Origin: Pseudobutyrivibrio sp.
GTDB taxonomy: Bacteria; Bacillota; Clostridia; Lachnospirales; Lachnospiraceae
Direction of reading: 5' to 3'
DNA length: 41,955 nucleotides
Assembly: GCA_024681435.1 (NCBI GenBank)
Contig: JAILAV010000184.1
Coordinates: 1 to 41,955 of the forward strand
Below, piece by piece: positions 33,287 through 41,955 of the stretch. The notes beneath the pieces were generated by a model, which saw nothing but the letters and a program-made list of their open reading frames with translations, had not been told where the DNA came from and made no database searches. A program made the position numbers and the translations under genes. How positions within the stretch are numbered: position 1 is the first letter of the stretch; every line of letters starts with the position of its first letter.

Positions 33287-35523
33287 TTCTTTACACCTTT
33301 TGTGTCTCGACTGGCAACGTGTAATCTTCCTATAGCAATGTTCTTATCCTTAACCTTAACATCCCTATTCTCACCTTCTGAAAGTACATAGATATTTGTT
33401 AATTCATCACCTTTACCGAGCTTCATACCACGTACACCTACAGCGGTCTTTTTCTTTTCTGGGATAGTATCACCTTCAATGCGAAGGAACATATCCTTCG
33501 CTGATTGCATAACAACTGTGTCACCAGACTTTATTAAGCTAACACAAACAAGAGCATCACCATCAGCAAGCTTTGTAGCCGCAATTACTTTTCGAGAAAC
33601 ATCAAATTCTGTACCTTCTACAACCTTAATCATAGATTGTTTTGTACCAAATATCAGCTTAGATTTAATGATATTTTCCATAGAATCTGCAAGCAACAGA
33701 GTTTCTTTTGTAAGATCAATCTTTGAACCTTTTTCAGCTGTATCAATAGGCTGACCCTTATCTCTAAATTTTCCGAATGGAAGACTTAGAACCTTAATAG
33801 CATGCATATCTCCTGTTTCAGTAAATAGACAAATCTTATCTGTGTTTTTACAGAATACAATTTTCTTGGATTCTGCCTCTGCAGCTTCTTTATTTCTTTC
33901 GAATGTAGGCATATCAACTACACGTGCATATGCAAATCTATCAATAAGAACAGCTACATCAATAACCTCGATAGGCTTCTCTTCTACAACAGCCTCTTCT
34001 ACATTGTCAATTACTGTACGTCTTTCTCTTGCATATTCCTTTTTGATTGCCTGCAAATCCTTGATAATAACCTTTGCCATTTCTGCGCGGCTTTCAAGAA
34101 TCTTTGTGTAATCAGAAATCTTCTGCATTGTTTCAGCATAATCGCCACGTAACGCTTCGATTTCCAAGCCAATCAAACGATGTAAACGCATATCAAGAAT
34201 AGCCTGAGCCTGACGCTCTGTAAACTTAAGAAGGGCTGCATCTTTTCTTGACTGTTCTGACTTAAACTTTATTCCATCTGTAATTCCTTCAACAAGACAA
34301 GCCTTTGCCTGTTTTACATCTTTAGAACCACGAAGAATCTCGATAATTAAATCAATAACATCGCATGCCTTAATGAGACCTTCCTGAATCTCTTTCTTTT
34401 CACGCTCTTTGCCAAGTAAATGTGTGTACTTTCTAGTACATAACTCATACTGGAAATTAACATGATGTCTGATGATTGGAACTATACCAAGTGTCTCTGG
34501 CTTACCATCAGCAACAGCAAGCATGTTTACACCAAAAGTATCCTCAAGACGAGTCTTCTTGTAAAGAAGGTTGAGTACATTCTGGGCATCAGCACCCTTT
34601 CTCAACTCAACAACAATCTTCATCTGCTCACCCTTAGACTGATTTGAAATATCAGTAATATCATTAGTTTTCTTTGATTCAACCAATGAATAAATATCGT
34701 TAAGAAATTTACCGATGTTTGCACCAATCATTGGGTATGGAATCTCAGTAATTACGATTTGTTCCTTACCACCTTTAATCTTTTCAATTTCAGCCTTACC
34801 ACGAATTTTAATCTTACCAACACCTGTTGAATAAATCTCAAGCAAGTCGTCTTTGTTTGTGATAATACCGCCGGTTGGGAAATCTGGACCAGGAATGATT
34901 TTCATCATCTGGGCAGTGTTAATATCCGGATCCTTCATATAGGCAATAACACCATCAACCACTTCCCCAAGGTTATGTTGAGGAATAGATGTAACCATAC
35001 CTACAGCAATACCATCTGAACCATTGATAAGAATATTAGGTACTCGAACAGGAAGAACCTCAGGCTCTTTTTCTGTCTCGTCGTAGTTAGGAACAAAATC
35101 AACGACATTTTTGTCCAGGTCCCCTAAATATACTTCCTGAGCAACCTTTGCAAGGCGTGCTTCAGTGTATCGCATTGCAGCAGCTCCATCACCTTCGATG
35201 GAACCAAAGTTACCGTGACCATCTACAAGAGGAAGGCTCTTTTTAAAGTCCTGACTCATTACAACAAGAGCCTCGTAAATAGAGCTATCACCATGTGGAT
35301 GATATTTACCCATTGTATCACCAACGATACGGGCAGATTTCTTATATGGCTTATTATAATCAACCTTTAACTCGTACATGTCATAAAGAGTACGACGCTG
35401 TACAGGCTTTAGACCATCTCTAACATCTGGTACTGCACGGGCAAGTATTACAGACATTGAATAGTCAATAAAGGATTTTTGCATTATCTCTGAATACTCA
35501 GTTCTGATTATTTCACTAGGCAT
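33283..35523 (-). CDS. parC: Type IIA DNA topoisomerase subunit A (topoisomerase IV-like)
   Basis: The 746-aa breakage-reunion subunit has the active tyrosine in GAAAMRYTEARL (Tyr119). The quinolone-contact helix HPHGDSSIYEA has Ser80 and Glu84, the residues and numbers typical of drug-sensitive ParC. The C-terminal beta-propeller region has degenerate repeats (FGKFRDKGQPI, TAVGVRGMKLGKGD), but the GyrA box QRRGGKG is absent, favouring topoisomerase IV, which decatenates chromosomes, over gyrase. It overlaps the subunit B gene by 8 nt. Clostridial genomes can carry gyrase-like second pairs, so the parC name is likely rather than certain. Confidence 0.85.
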   Translation of the reverse strand: MPSEIIRTEYSEIMQKSFIDYSMSVILARAVPDVRDGLKPVQRRTLYDMYELKVDYNKPYKKSARIVGDTMGKYHPHGDSSIYEALVVMSQDFKKSLPLVDGHGNFGSIEGDGAAAMRYTEARLAKVAQEVYLGDLDKNVVDFVPNYDETEKEPEVLPVRVPNILINGSDGIAVGMVTSIPQHNLGEVVDGVIAYMKDPDINTAQMMKIIPGPDFPTGGIITNKDDLLEIYSTGVGKIKIRGKAEIEKIKGGKEQIVITEIPYPMIGANIGKFLNDIYSLVESKKTNDITDISNQSKGEQMKIVVELRKGADAQNVLNLLYKKTRLEDTFGVNMLAVADGKPETLGIVPIIRHHVNFQYELCTRKYTHLLGKEREKKEIQEGLIKACDVIDLIIEILRGSKDVKQAKACLVEGITDGIKFKSEQSRKDAALLKFTERQAQAILDMRLHRLIGLEIEALRGDYAETMQKISDYTKILESRAEMAKVIIKDLQAIKKEYARERRTVIDNVEEAVVEEKPIEVIDVAVLIDRFAYARVVDMPTFERNKEAAEAESKKIVFCKNTDKICLFTETGDMHAIKVLSLPFGKFRDKGQPIDTAEKGSKIDLTKETLLLADSMENIIKSKLIFGTKQSMIKVVEGTEFDVSRKVIAATKLADGDALVCVSLIKSGDTVVMQSAKDMFLRIEGDTIPEKKKTAVGVRGMKLGKGDELTNIYVLSEGENRDVKVKDKNIAIGRLHVASRDTKGVKK

Positions 35524-37441
35524 CTATTTCAGCCTCCTTAGCATGTTTGTAAATAAATTCCTTTCTAGGAGCAACATCACTTCCCATAAGAAGTTCAGTA
35601 ACCTCAGAAGCCATAAGGGCATCTTCGATTTCAACAAGTTTAAGCTTTCTTCTTTCAGGATCAAGAGTTGTCTCCCAAAGCTGCTCAGCATCCATCTCAC
35701 CAAGACCTTTGTATCGCTGAAGAGTAAAAGACTTACCGTTCATTTTCTTACGATACTTTTCAAGGGCAACATCATCGTAAAGATATTCTTCCTCACCCTT
35801 TAATGGAATCGCCTTATAAAGTGGTGGCATAGCAATATATACATGTCCCTCTTTAATTAACTCTGGCATAAATCTATAGAAGAATGTCAAAAGCAATGTA
35901 CAGATATGGGCGCCATCTACGTCGGCATCGGCCATAATAACGATTTTGTCGTAACGAAGCTTTGATATATCAAAATCATTACCGTAACCCTCTGAAAAGC
36001 CGCAACCAAAAGCATTGATAAGAGTTTTTATTTCAGCATTAGCTAAAACCTTATCCATTGATGCTTTTTCAACGTTAAGGATTTTACCTCTGATAGGCAT
36101 AATAGCTTGATACATACGATTACGCGCTTTTTTTGCTGAACCACCAGCTGAATCTCCCTCTACGATAAATATTTCGCACTTACTAGCATCTCTTGACTCA
36201 CAGTTAGAAAGCTTACCATTTTGATCAAAAGAGAACTTTTGCTTTGTAAGAAGGTTAGTCTTTGCCTTTTCTTCGGATTTACGAATCTTAGCAGACTTCT
36301 CAGCACACGAAATAATAGCCTTTAAAGTCTCAAGGTTTCTATCAAAGTAAAGAACAAACTCATCCTGGCAAATCTTTGTTGTAGCCTTAGAAGCATCAGG
36401 ATTATCAAGCTTTGTCTTAGTCTGGCCTTCAAAACGTGGATCTGGGTGCTTAATAGAAACAATTGCAGTAATACCATTTCTAACATCCGCACCTGTAAAG
36501 TTAGCATCCTTATCCTTTAAAATACCTAGCTCTCTTGCGTAGTTATTAATTACAGTTGTAAGAACGGTCTTAAAACCTGTAATGTGAGTACCGCCCTCTG
36601 AGTTGTAAATATTATTACAGAAGCCAAGTATATTCTCTTTGAATTCGTTACAATACTGGAAGGCAACCTCTAGCTCAATTCCATCTGCACTGCCACTAAA
36701 GTAAATTACATCGTGAAGAGCCTCAGCTGTCTTATTAATTTCCTTAACAAAACCCTTTATTCCATCTGGCTCGTGAAATGTATGATATTCTGGCTCTTCG
36801 CCACGTAAATCTGCATAGTTAATTGTAAGACCTGGATTTAGATAGGCAGTCTCATGCAAACGAGACTTAATATCATCCTCTTTGAAATAAGTCTTTTCAA
36901 ATATCTCTGGGTCAGGTAAAAAGTTAATCTTTGTACCATGCTTTGTTGTTTTAGCTATCTTTGGAAGAAGTCCATCAACAAGCTTTTCTGTTGGAACACC
37001 TCTTTCATATCTATCGTGATGTACATATCCCTCACGAGAAATATCAACTGTCATATATACACTGAGTGCGTTAACAACAGAAGAACCTACACCGTGAAGA
37101 CCACCAGATGTCTTATATACACTGTCATCAAACTTACCACCTGCATGAAGTGTAGAGAATACAAGACGTGCAGCTGGAATACCTTTTGCATGCATACCAA
37201 CAGGAATACCACGACCATTATCTTCAACAGTACAGCTTCCATCCTTTTCAAGAGTAACGAAAATAGTGTCACACTCTCCTGCTAAATGCTCATCAACAGA
37301 ATTGTCGACTATTTCGTATATAAGATGATTTAGACCTTTTCGAGAAGTAGAACCAATGTACATTCCAGGTCTTTTTCTAACAGCTTCAAGTCCCTCTAAC
37401 ACTGAAATGCTGGTAGCATCATATGTAACCTTATTTGCCAT
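35516..37441 (-). CDS. parE: Type IIA DNA topoisomerase subunit B (topoisomerase IV-like)
   Basis: The 641-aa ATPase subunit has the GHKL site VRKRPGMYIGST and EIVDNSVDEHLAG, G1 EDNGRGIPVG and ATP lid GLHGVGSSVVNAL. A transducer segment follows. The TOPRIM domain has EGDSAGGSAKKARNR and DADVDGAHI, and the C-terminal domain has QRYKGLGEMDAEQLWETT. It is transcribed with and overlaps subunit A, so the two form one heterotetramer. The gene lies 79 nt after dut, beyond a terminator. Subunit identity is certain; parE rather than a second gyrB rests on the partner. Confidence 0.87.
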   Translation of the reverse strand: MANKVTYDATSISVLEGLEAVRKRPGMYIGSTSRKGLNHLIYEIVDNSVDEHLAGECDTIFVTLEKDGSCTVEDNGRGIPVGMHAKGIPAARLVFSTLHAGGKFDDSVYKTSGGLHGVGSSVVNALSVYMTVDISREGYVHHDRYERGVPTEKLVDGLLPKIAKTTKHGTKINFLPDPEIFEKTYFKEDDIKSRLHETAYLNPGLTINYADLRGEEPEYHTFHEPDGIKGFVKEINKTAEALHDVIYFSGSADGIELEVAFQYCNEFKENILGFCNNIYNSEGGTHITGFKTVLTTVINNYARELGILKDKDANFTGADVRNGITAIVSIKHPDPRFEGQTKTKLDNPDASKATTKICQDEFVLYFDRNLETLKAIISCAEKSAKIRKSEEKAKTNLLTKQKFSFDQNGKLSNCESRDASKCEIFIVEGDSAGGSAKKARNRMYQAIMPIRGKILNVEKASMDKVLANAEIKTLINAFGCGFSEGYGNDFDISKLRYDKIVIMADADVDGAHICTLLLTFFYRFMPELIKEGHVYIAMPPLYKAIPLKGEEEYLYDDVALEKYRKKMNGKSFTLQRYKGLGEMDAEQLWETTLDPERRKLKLVEIEDALMASEVTELLMGSDVAPRKEFIYKHAKEAEIDA

Positions 37442-37483
37442 AAAAAATACTCTCTTTCAAATATTATTAAAAAAACGCTTAAA

Positions 37484-37508
37484 GGCGTCTGGTAAATAAC
37501 CAGGCGCC
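37484..37508 (-). terminator. Terminator of nrdD-nrdG-dut
   Basis: Minus strand: GGCGCCTGGT, 5-nt loop, ACCAGACGCC (one mismatch). It is followed by a second overlapping small hairpin ACGC/GCGT directly before TTTTTTT (about 37469-37475). Together they form a credible terminator 12 nt after the dut stop. Confidence 0.75.
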
Positions 37509-37520
37509 ATAGCTTAAATT

Positions 37521-37958
37521 CTAATGTTTTCCAGTGGAACCAAATCCGCCTTCACCTCTGGCGGTATCAGAAAGATTTGATACTTCATTGAAATCAACTG
37601 AAAGAAATGGAACAACAACTAACTGTGCAATCTTTTCAGCTGGTGTAATAACTCTAGCCTGCCCTCCATCATTGTGAAGTGCAACCTTAATCTCTCCCCT
37701 GTAATCAGAATCAACAACGCCTACACAATTGGCAGGACGTAATCCCTCTTTAGCAGACAATCCTGATCTGGCAAAAATACCTCCGAAATAACCTTCTGGA
37801 ATTTCCATAGCAAGACCAGTTCCAATCATCTTTGTCTCATGCGGCTGGATTGTAGTATCCTCAGCTACATCAGCAAACAAATCATAACCTGCAGCTGATA
37901 CTGAACCTCTCTCTGGAAGCTTTGCAGAATCAGTCATGCGCAAAATATTAATATTCAT
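37521..37958 (-). CDS. dut: dUTP diphosphatase
   Basis: Trimeric dUTPase hydrolyses dUTP to dUMP and pyrophosphate, keeping uracil out of DNA and supplying dTMP synthesis. At 145 aa it has all five motifs: AGYDLFAD, RSGLSAKEG, GVVDSDYRGEI, EKIAQLVVVP and RGEGGFGSTGKH (the C-terminal arm that closes on the active site). GGGAG precedes ATG 37958. It lies 19 nt after nrdG, so dUTP removal is coupled to anaerobic dNTP synthesis. Confidence 0.97.
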   Translation of the reverse strand: MNINILRMTDSAKLPERGSVSAAGYDLFADVAEDTTIQPHETKMIGTGLAMEIPEGYFGGIFARSGLSAKEGLRPANCVGVVDSDYRGEIKVALHNDGGQARVITPAEKIAQLVVVPFLSVDFNEVSNLSDTARGEGGFGSTGKH

Positions 37959-37977
37959 TTAGATACATCTCCCTTTT

Positions 37978-38469
37978 CTAATCGCAAGCTAGTACAATCT
38001 GATTTAATTTTCTAGTCTGTGGGACATCAATTACACGCTGATTGATGCTGCCTCTCCATTTTGCCTGCAAATCTATCTTATCAATTTCAAATTCTCCGTC
38101 AACCAGAACATCAACCAAATTCATAATTTCTAAATCTTTAATCTGTTCATAAGTAAAACCGGTGTACAGCCAGACGGTCTTGCCGGGAAATCTCTCCCTA
38201 ATTTCCCGTGCAAGCTCCGTCACTTCCTGTCTATTGCCAGGAAAAAGTGGATCTCCTCCACTAAATGTTATGCCTGATATATAGTCGCGAGATAAAACCT
38301 CGTACAACTCATCTTTAGCAGCCTGATCAAATTTTAAACCGCCATTTGGGTCCCAAGTAATTGGATTTTGGCAGCCCTTACATTCATGATCACAGCCTGC
38401 AACCCATAAAACAACTCGCAGGCCATCTCCATTTAGCATGTCATCTTTAGTAATATTATGGTAATTCAT
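37978..38469 (-). CDS. nrdG: Anaerobic ribonucleotide reductase activase
   Basis: NrdG is the radical-SAM enzyme that installs the glycyl radical on NrdD. The 163-aa protein has the cluster-binding CDHECKGC (CxxxCxxC), the start MNYHNITKDDMLNGDG and GITFSGGDPLFP. I start at ATG 38469, with GGGAG ten nucleotides upstream. An ATG at 38514 would add 15 residues with no ribosome site. It lies 120 nt after the nrdD stop, in a gap with no terminator. Confidence 0.95.
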   Translation of the reverse strand: MNYHNITKDDMLNGDGLRVVLWVAGCDHECKGCQNPITWDPNGGLKFDQAAKDELYEVLSRDYISGITFSGGDPLFPGNRQEVTELAREIRERFPGKTVWLYTGFTYEQIKDLEIMNLVDVLVDGEFEIDKIDLQAKWRGSINQRVIDVPQTRKLNQIVLACD

Positions 38470-38589
38470 TATGTCTATTCTCCCTAGTCCGCAATTTATT
38501 ACGTTAACAAGCATTATTATTCTTCATTCGACTAACATGTCTCATTCAGAACAATAATAGCTTGATAACTATAAATTGCTCTTCTATAT

Positions 38590-40713
38590 TTACATGGATT
38601 TACGATCAGCAATTTCAGCCATCTTTGCTTCGTTTAGACGTGTATCGCCTTTTACTCGTGAATATGATAAATATCCGTTCATTCTGTCAATTTTGGTGAG
38701 ATTCTTGCTACCGCAAACTGGGCAAACATCCATTTCAAGCTCCTCATGACCGCAGTCATCACAGTATGAAAGTGATAGGTTTACACCTTCATAAAATCCC
38801 TTAGCCATGGCTCTACGAACCAATGTCTTAACGGCTTCGCGGTTGTAGTTAATTGGATATCGAACGTACTGAATCTTACCACCATTTGAAAGTTCCCAGA
38901 AACGTCCCTCTAAATCCTGCTTCTGAATTGGTGTAATATCCTCTGTAACGTGGCAATGGAATGAGTTTGAAACATACTGTCTGTCAGAAACATTTTCAAT
39001 CAAACCATATTTATTTCTAAACTGTTTAATCTGTAAACCACAAAGATTCTCAGCAGGTGTGCCATAAATAGCGTAAAGATTGCCGTCCTCTTCCTTAAAT
39101 TGATTTACTTTTTCATTGATGTGCTTTAATACTTCAAGGGCAAATTCACCGTCTTCTACTAATGACTTGCCATTGTATAATTCCTGAAGCTCATTGAAAG
39201 CTGTAATACCAAATGAAGCTGTCGCTGCCTTAAGTAAAGGCTTAATCTTATCGTGAAATCCAAGATGTCCGCCATAGAAACCGCCCTCGCAGTATGCAAG
39301 TGGGTTTGTAGATGCACGCATCTCTCCAAGATAAGCATAAGTACGAATATGGAGCTTTCTAATCATCTCCAAATAGTAATCTAAAACTTCATAGAAATCT
39401 CTAGATTCCTGACGAGCCTTAGCAAGAATCATAGGTAAATGAAGTGAAACTGCACCGATGTTGAAACGACCAATAAATACTGGTTCATCCTTATCATCAG
39501 CAGGCTTCATACCACCTCTTTCATACCAAGGTGAAAGGAACGCACGACATCCCATAGGTGAAATTACTTTGCCATATTTCTTATACATGCTGGCAATATA
39601 TCCTTCACCTGTAAGTGAAAGCCAATCAGGATACATTGTCTTTCTAGAACAATCGATACCAGCTTCAAATACATCTTCTAATTCGCCACCTGGTCCGTGA
39701 AGGTTCTCATCATAAAGGAACACAACCTTAGGGAAAAGAACCGGCTTTTTAAAGCCTGGCTTACCCTGTCCAATTGAGCGAACCTTAAGACATGCCTTTG
39801 AAGCCATCTTTGCAAATGTAGATGTGCCAAGACCAATAGTAACTGTAATAAATGGATAATCACCTCTAGAAGATGCAACTGTATTAAACTTATATTCCCA
39901 TCCCTGGAAGCCCTGTTCCATTTCACGCTGAACCTCAGCCATTGAAACCTCATGAGCCTTATCTTCTTCAATACCCAGGCTTAAGTATTTCTCCATATAC
40001 TTATCAAAGGATTTCTGAGCATACTTCTCAAGAATCTGATCAGCCTGAGGGATAGTAAATCCACCGTACTGCTGGCTAGCTGCCGAAAGGACAATATCAC
40101 CTATAACGTCAAAGGCAACATCTAAGCTCTTTGGCTCATTATAGAAGATGTTTCCCATCTCAAAGCCGCCCTCAAGAACGCTCTTAACATCAAATAAACA
40201 GCAGTTCATTGTATCACGTCTTGCGTTCATATCATGAATATAGATATATCCATCTCGAATGGCCTGAATTTCTTCTGTTGTAAGGAAAAATTTCTTATAA
40301 AGCTCACGATTTAATTCATTAAAAATTAATGAACGCTTTGTGGAAACAAGCGCAGAATCAGTATTCGAATTCTCCTTATCACCGATATACATGATATTTT
40401 GAGACTTCTTATACACATCATCCAACATCTGTACGAAATCCTGCTTATAGTTTCGATAATCTCTGTAAGACTTCGCCACCATAGGATTAACACGTTCCAA
40501 AGCACCCTCAACAATATTATGCATTTGCGCAATCTCAATTTTTTCAAGACCAAGCTCCTCCACTCTCTCTTCAACAAATTGACAAATGAATTGCTCCTGC
40601 TCTGGTGTAAATTTAACAAGTACTCTTGTTGCAGACTTTCCTACGGCATCAACTACCTTTTGAACGTTAAAAGGCTCTAATGCGCCGTCTTTTTTTACAA
40701 CAAATCTTTCCAT
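38590..40713 (-). CDS. nrdD: Anaerobic ribonucleoside-triphosphate reductase
   Basis: NrdD reduces NTPs to dNTPs without oxygen using a glycyl radical and formate as reductant. The 707-aa protein has an N-terminal ATP-cone (about residues 1-95, FVVKKDGALEPFNVQKVVDAV) for allosteric control, a large catalytic barrel, a C-terminal zinc site CDDCGHEELEMDVCPVCG and the radical loop RMNGYLS with Gly680. GGAGG lies five nucleotides before ATG 40713. Candidate NrdR boxes overlap its promoter. No aerobic class I or II reductase is in the window. Confidence 0.98.
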   Translation of the reverse strand: MERFVVKKDGALEPFNVQKVVDAVGKSATRVLVKFTPEQEQFICQFVEERVEELGLEKIEIAQMHNIVEGALERVNPMVAKSYRDYRNYKQDFVQMLDDVYKKSQNIMYIGDKENSNTDSALVSTKRSLIFNELNRELYKKFFLTTEEIQAIRDGYIYIHDMNARRDTMNCCLFDVKSVLEGGFEMGNIFYNEPKSLDVAFDVIGDIVLSAASQQYGGFTIPQADQILEKYAQKSFDKYMEKYLSLGIEEDKAHEVSMAEVQREMEQGFQGWEYKFNTVASSRGDYPFITVTIGLGTSTFAKMASKACLKVRSIGQGKPGFKKPVLFPKVVFLYDENLHGPGGELEDVFEAGIDCSRKTMYPDWLSLTGEGYIASMYKKYGKVISPMGCRAFLSPWYERGGMKPADDKDEPVFIGRFNIGAVSLHLPMILAKARQESRDFYEVLDYYLEMIRKLHIRTYAYLGEMRASTNPLAYCEGGFYGGHLGFHDKIKPLLKAATASFGITAFNELQELYNGKSLVEDGEFALEVLKHINEKVNQFKEEDGNLYAIYGTPAENLCGLQIKQFRNKYGLIENVSDRQYVSNSFHCHVTEDITPIQKQDLEGRFWELSNGGKIQYVRYPINYNREAVKTLVRRAMAKGFYEGVNLSLSYCDDCGHEELEMDVCPVCGSKNLTKIDRMNGYLSYSRVKGDTRLNEAKMAEIADRKSM

Positions 40714-40787
40714 AATAACCTCCGAGTTATCTATATAAATATTGTATATAAAATTCAGTCAATATTTAGTAAACATACAAATCAAAA

Positions 40788-40803
40788 CTACTAGATATTG
40801 TGT
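40788..40803. promoter_or_regulatory. NrdR box 1 (near consensus)
   Basis: CTACTAGATATTGTGT matches the NrdR consensus acaCwAtATaTwGtgt at 13 of 16 positions by eye, including the central CtAgATATTG. It lies immediately downstream of the nrdD -10, where NrdR would block initiation. Confidence 0.6.
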
Positions 40804-40810
40804 TGATGAA

Positions 40811-40842
40811 ATTATAGTACCACCACACTATCTTGTAGTCAA
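40811..40842 (-). promoter_or_regulatory. Promoter of nrdD-nrdG-dut
   Basis: Minus strand: TTGACT (40842-40837), 17-nt spacer, TACTAT (40819-40814). A perfect TATAAT lies 3 nt further on (40816-40811) at 20-nt spacing. The leader to the nrdD ATG is about 95 nt. The other part of the gap, 40714-40787 and 40843-40908, holds a weaker second TTGACT (40762-40757) and no gene. Confidence 0.5.
40823..40838. promoter_or_regulatory. Weaker NrdR box 2
   Basis: CCACACTATCTTGTAG matches the NrdR consensus at about 11 of 16 positions and lies between -35 and -10. The 35-nt distance from box 1 differs from the usual 31-32 (three helical turns), which lowers confidence. Confidence 0.35.
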
Positions 40843-40908
40843 TAGATATGAAGACCACAAAATAAAGTTTCACAATTCAGACATATTATATATACATATA
40901 AAACAAAA

Positions 40909-40934
40909 ACCCTTCGAGTAAACACTCAAAGGGT
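40909..40934 (-). terminator. Terminator after gpsA
   Basis: Minus strand: ACCCTTTGAGT, 4-nt loop, ACTCGAAGGGT (one G-U pair), followed by TTTTTGTTTT. It lies 17 nt after the gpsA stop. Confidence 0.92.
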
Positions 40935-40950
40935 ACAGTAAAATCATAAT

Positions 40951-41955
40951 TTACCAATCTAAATCAGATGTCTCATCCTTCTTAGATCTTGTCATTAATT
41001 CAAGAACAGCATCTTTTGTAGCCATTCCATCAAATAATACTGCATTTACAACATTAACAATAGGCATTTCAACATTATATTTTTCTGCAAGCTTATTTGC
41101 AGCCTTTGCAGAATAAACGCCTTCAACTACCATGGCAACCTTATCCATTGCCTCATCCTTAGACATGCCCTGGCCCATATAAAAACCAGCCATTCTATTT
41201 CTTGAATGCATAGATGAACATGTAACAATCAAATCACCTACACCAGTAAGTCCTGACAATGTCTCAGCTTGAGCCCCCATAGCGACAGCAAGCTCTGAAA
41301 TCTCTTTAATTCCTCTAGTAATAAGAGCGGCCTTAGCATTATCACCAAAACCTAAACCGTCTGACATACCTGCAGCAAGCGCAATGACATTTTTAAGCGC
41401 TGCGCCAACCTCAATGCCCTTAACATCAGGTGATGAATAAACTCTAAAATATTTATTCATAAAAAGATTTTGAACAAACAAAGCAGTCTGTCTATTCTTA
41501 GAACCTGCCACCACAAGAGTTGGTTTAAATACCACAACCTCCTCTGCATGACTTGGCCCTGAAAGTACACAAATCTGTTTATCTTCGCCAAAAACATCCT
41601 CTAGGATTTCAGTCTGAGTATAAAGAGTCTCCTCTTCAATACCCTTTGTAACAGTAATAATAATCTGATTATTAATAAACTGCTTAAGCTTCTCAGCAGT
41701 TTCTCTAGTTGCCTTTGAAGGAACTGCCATTAAAATTACATCTGCATTACTTGCTGCATCCTCAATATCAGCAGTAAATGTCATACTCTCTGGCAGCTTA
41801 ACACCTTTTATTTTATCGCTGGTATGAGTGTCATTCATCTGGTCCACCTGTGACTGTCTGTGGGACCAAACTTTTACCTCATGACCATTCTTATTAAGCA
41901 TAACAGCCAGAGCAATACCCCAGCTACCTGCACCAATCACACTAATTCTAGCCAT
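40951..41955 (-). CDS. gpsA: NAD(P)-dependent glycerol-3-phosphate dehydrogenase
   Basis: GpsA reduces dihydroxyacetone phosphate to sn-glycerol-3-phosphate for phospholipid synthesis. The 334-aa protein has the N-terminal Rossmann loop VIGAGSWGIALAV, the catalytic Lys in the GAALKNVIALAAGMSDGLGFGDNAKAAL region, and GVGDLIVTCSSMHSRNRMAG. The ATG occupies the last three bases of the window, so the gene is complete but its ribosome site and promoter are outside. It is probably the last gene of an operon entering from the right. Confidence 0.97.
   Translation of the reverse strand: MARISVIGAGSWGIALAVMLNKNGHEVKVWSHRQSQVDQMNDTHTSDKIKGVKLPESMTFTADIEDAASNADVILMAVPSKATRETAEKLKQFINNQIIITVTKGIEEETLYTQTEILEDVFGEDKQICVLSGPSHAEEVVVFKPTLVVAGSKNRQTALFVQNLFMNKYFRVYSSPDVKGIEVGAALKNVIALAAGMSDGLGFGDNAKAALITRGIKEISELAVAMGAQAETLSGLTGVGDLIVTCSSMHSRNRMAGFYMGQGMSKDEAMDKVAMVVEGVYSAKAANKLAEKYNVEMPIVNVVNAVLFDGMATKDAVLELMTRSKKDETSDLDW

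Noticed and set aside
33283-35523. Possible quinolone-resistance variant in topoisomerase subunit A
   Set aside because: Ser80 and Glu84 are the ordinary sensitive-type residues of ParC; Ser81-Ile82 is neutral variation.

Overview
The window reads as an AT-rich chromosomal segment of a strictly anaerobic Firmicute, most likely a member of the Lachnospiraceae (Butyrivibrio/Pseudobutyrivibrio-like). The indications are an oxygen-independent ribonucleotide reductase, formate-tetrahydrofolate ligase and a formate/nitrite channel, a Rex redox repressor, CIRCE control of groESL, and strong AGGAGG-type ribosome binding sites. The genus is inferred; no rRNA is present. All 37 protein genes I accept lie on the minus strand, so transcription runs from high to low coordinates. 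I see no tRNA, rRNA, CRISPR array, insertion sequence, prophage or attachment site, and no gene-free stretch longer than about 240 bases.

In transcription order: gpsA (41955-40951) closes an operon that begins outside the window. nrdD-nrdG-dut (40713-37521) supply dNTPs anaerobically and remove dUTP, behind candidate NrdR boxes. A topoisomerase IV-type pair (subunits B and A) overlaps genes for a HAD phosphatase and a CPBP protease and is followed by a DUF308 membrane protein (37441-31264). groES-groEL (31060-29106) carry a perfect CIRCE operator. hypA, an FNT channel gene and a HerA-like ATPase gene (29010-26200) form the next unit, then degV-purA (26103-23931).

At 23771-21319 lies the least conventional unit: an unknown protein, an RsbW/SpoIIAB-type ATP-binding protein, an internally duplicated GHKL-like protein that has lost its Mg-binding Asn, and a STAS antagonist. 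It resembles a partner-switching circuit without an adjacent sigma factor or PP2C phosphatase. Next come a DUF4340 protein, rpsO, pnp (with a long leader hairpin), an ABC-F ATPase, and rex with a coiled-coil partner. The rex promoter is near-perfect and overlaps a Rex-box-like site.

The rest comprises a CBS-domain CorC-like protein; yebC-glgA; ftsK-fhs with a zinc-ribbon/TPR surface protein; and rlmH, a pyrimidine-nucleoside phosphorylase gene, phoH, a degenerate PgpH-like gene, ybeY and a DUF3048 lipoprotein cut by the left edge. The gene between phoH and ybeY normally encodes the c-di-AMP phosphodiesterase PgpH (YqfF). Here it is about half length and lacks the HD metal ligands, which is the clearest single-gene anomaly in the window.

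A recurring layout is compact terminator/promoter packing: at several junctions the -10 or -35 of the next operon lies in, or touches, the loop or stem of the previous operon's terminator.
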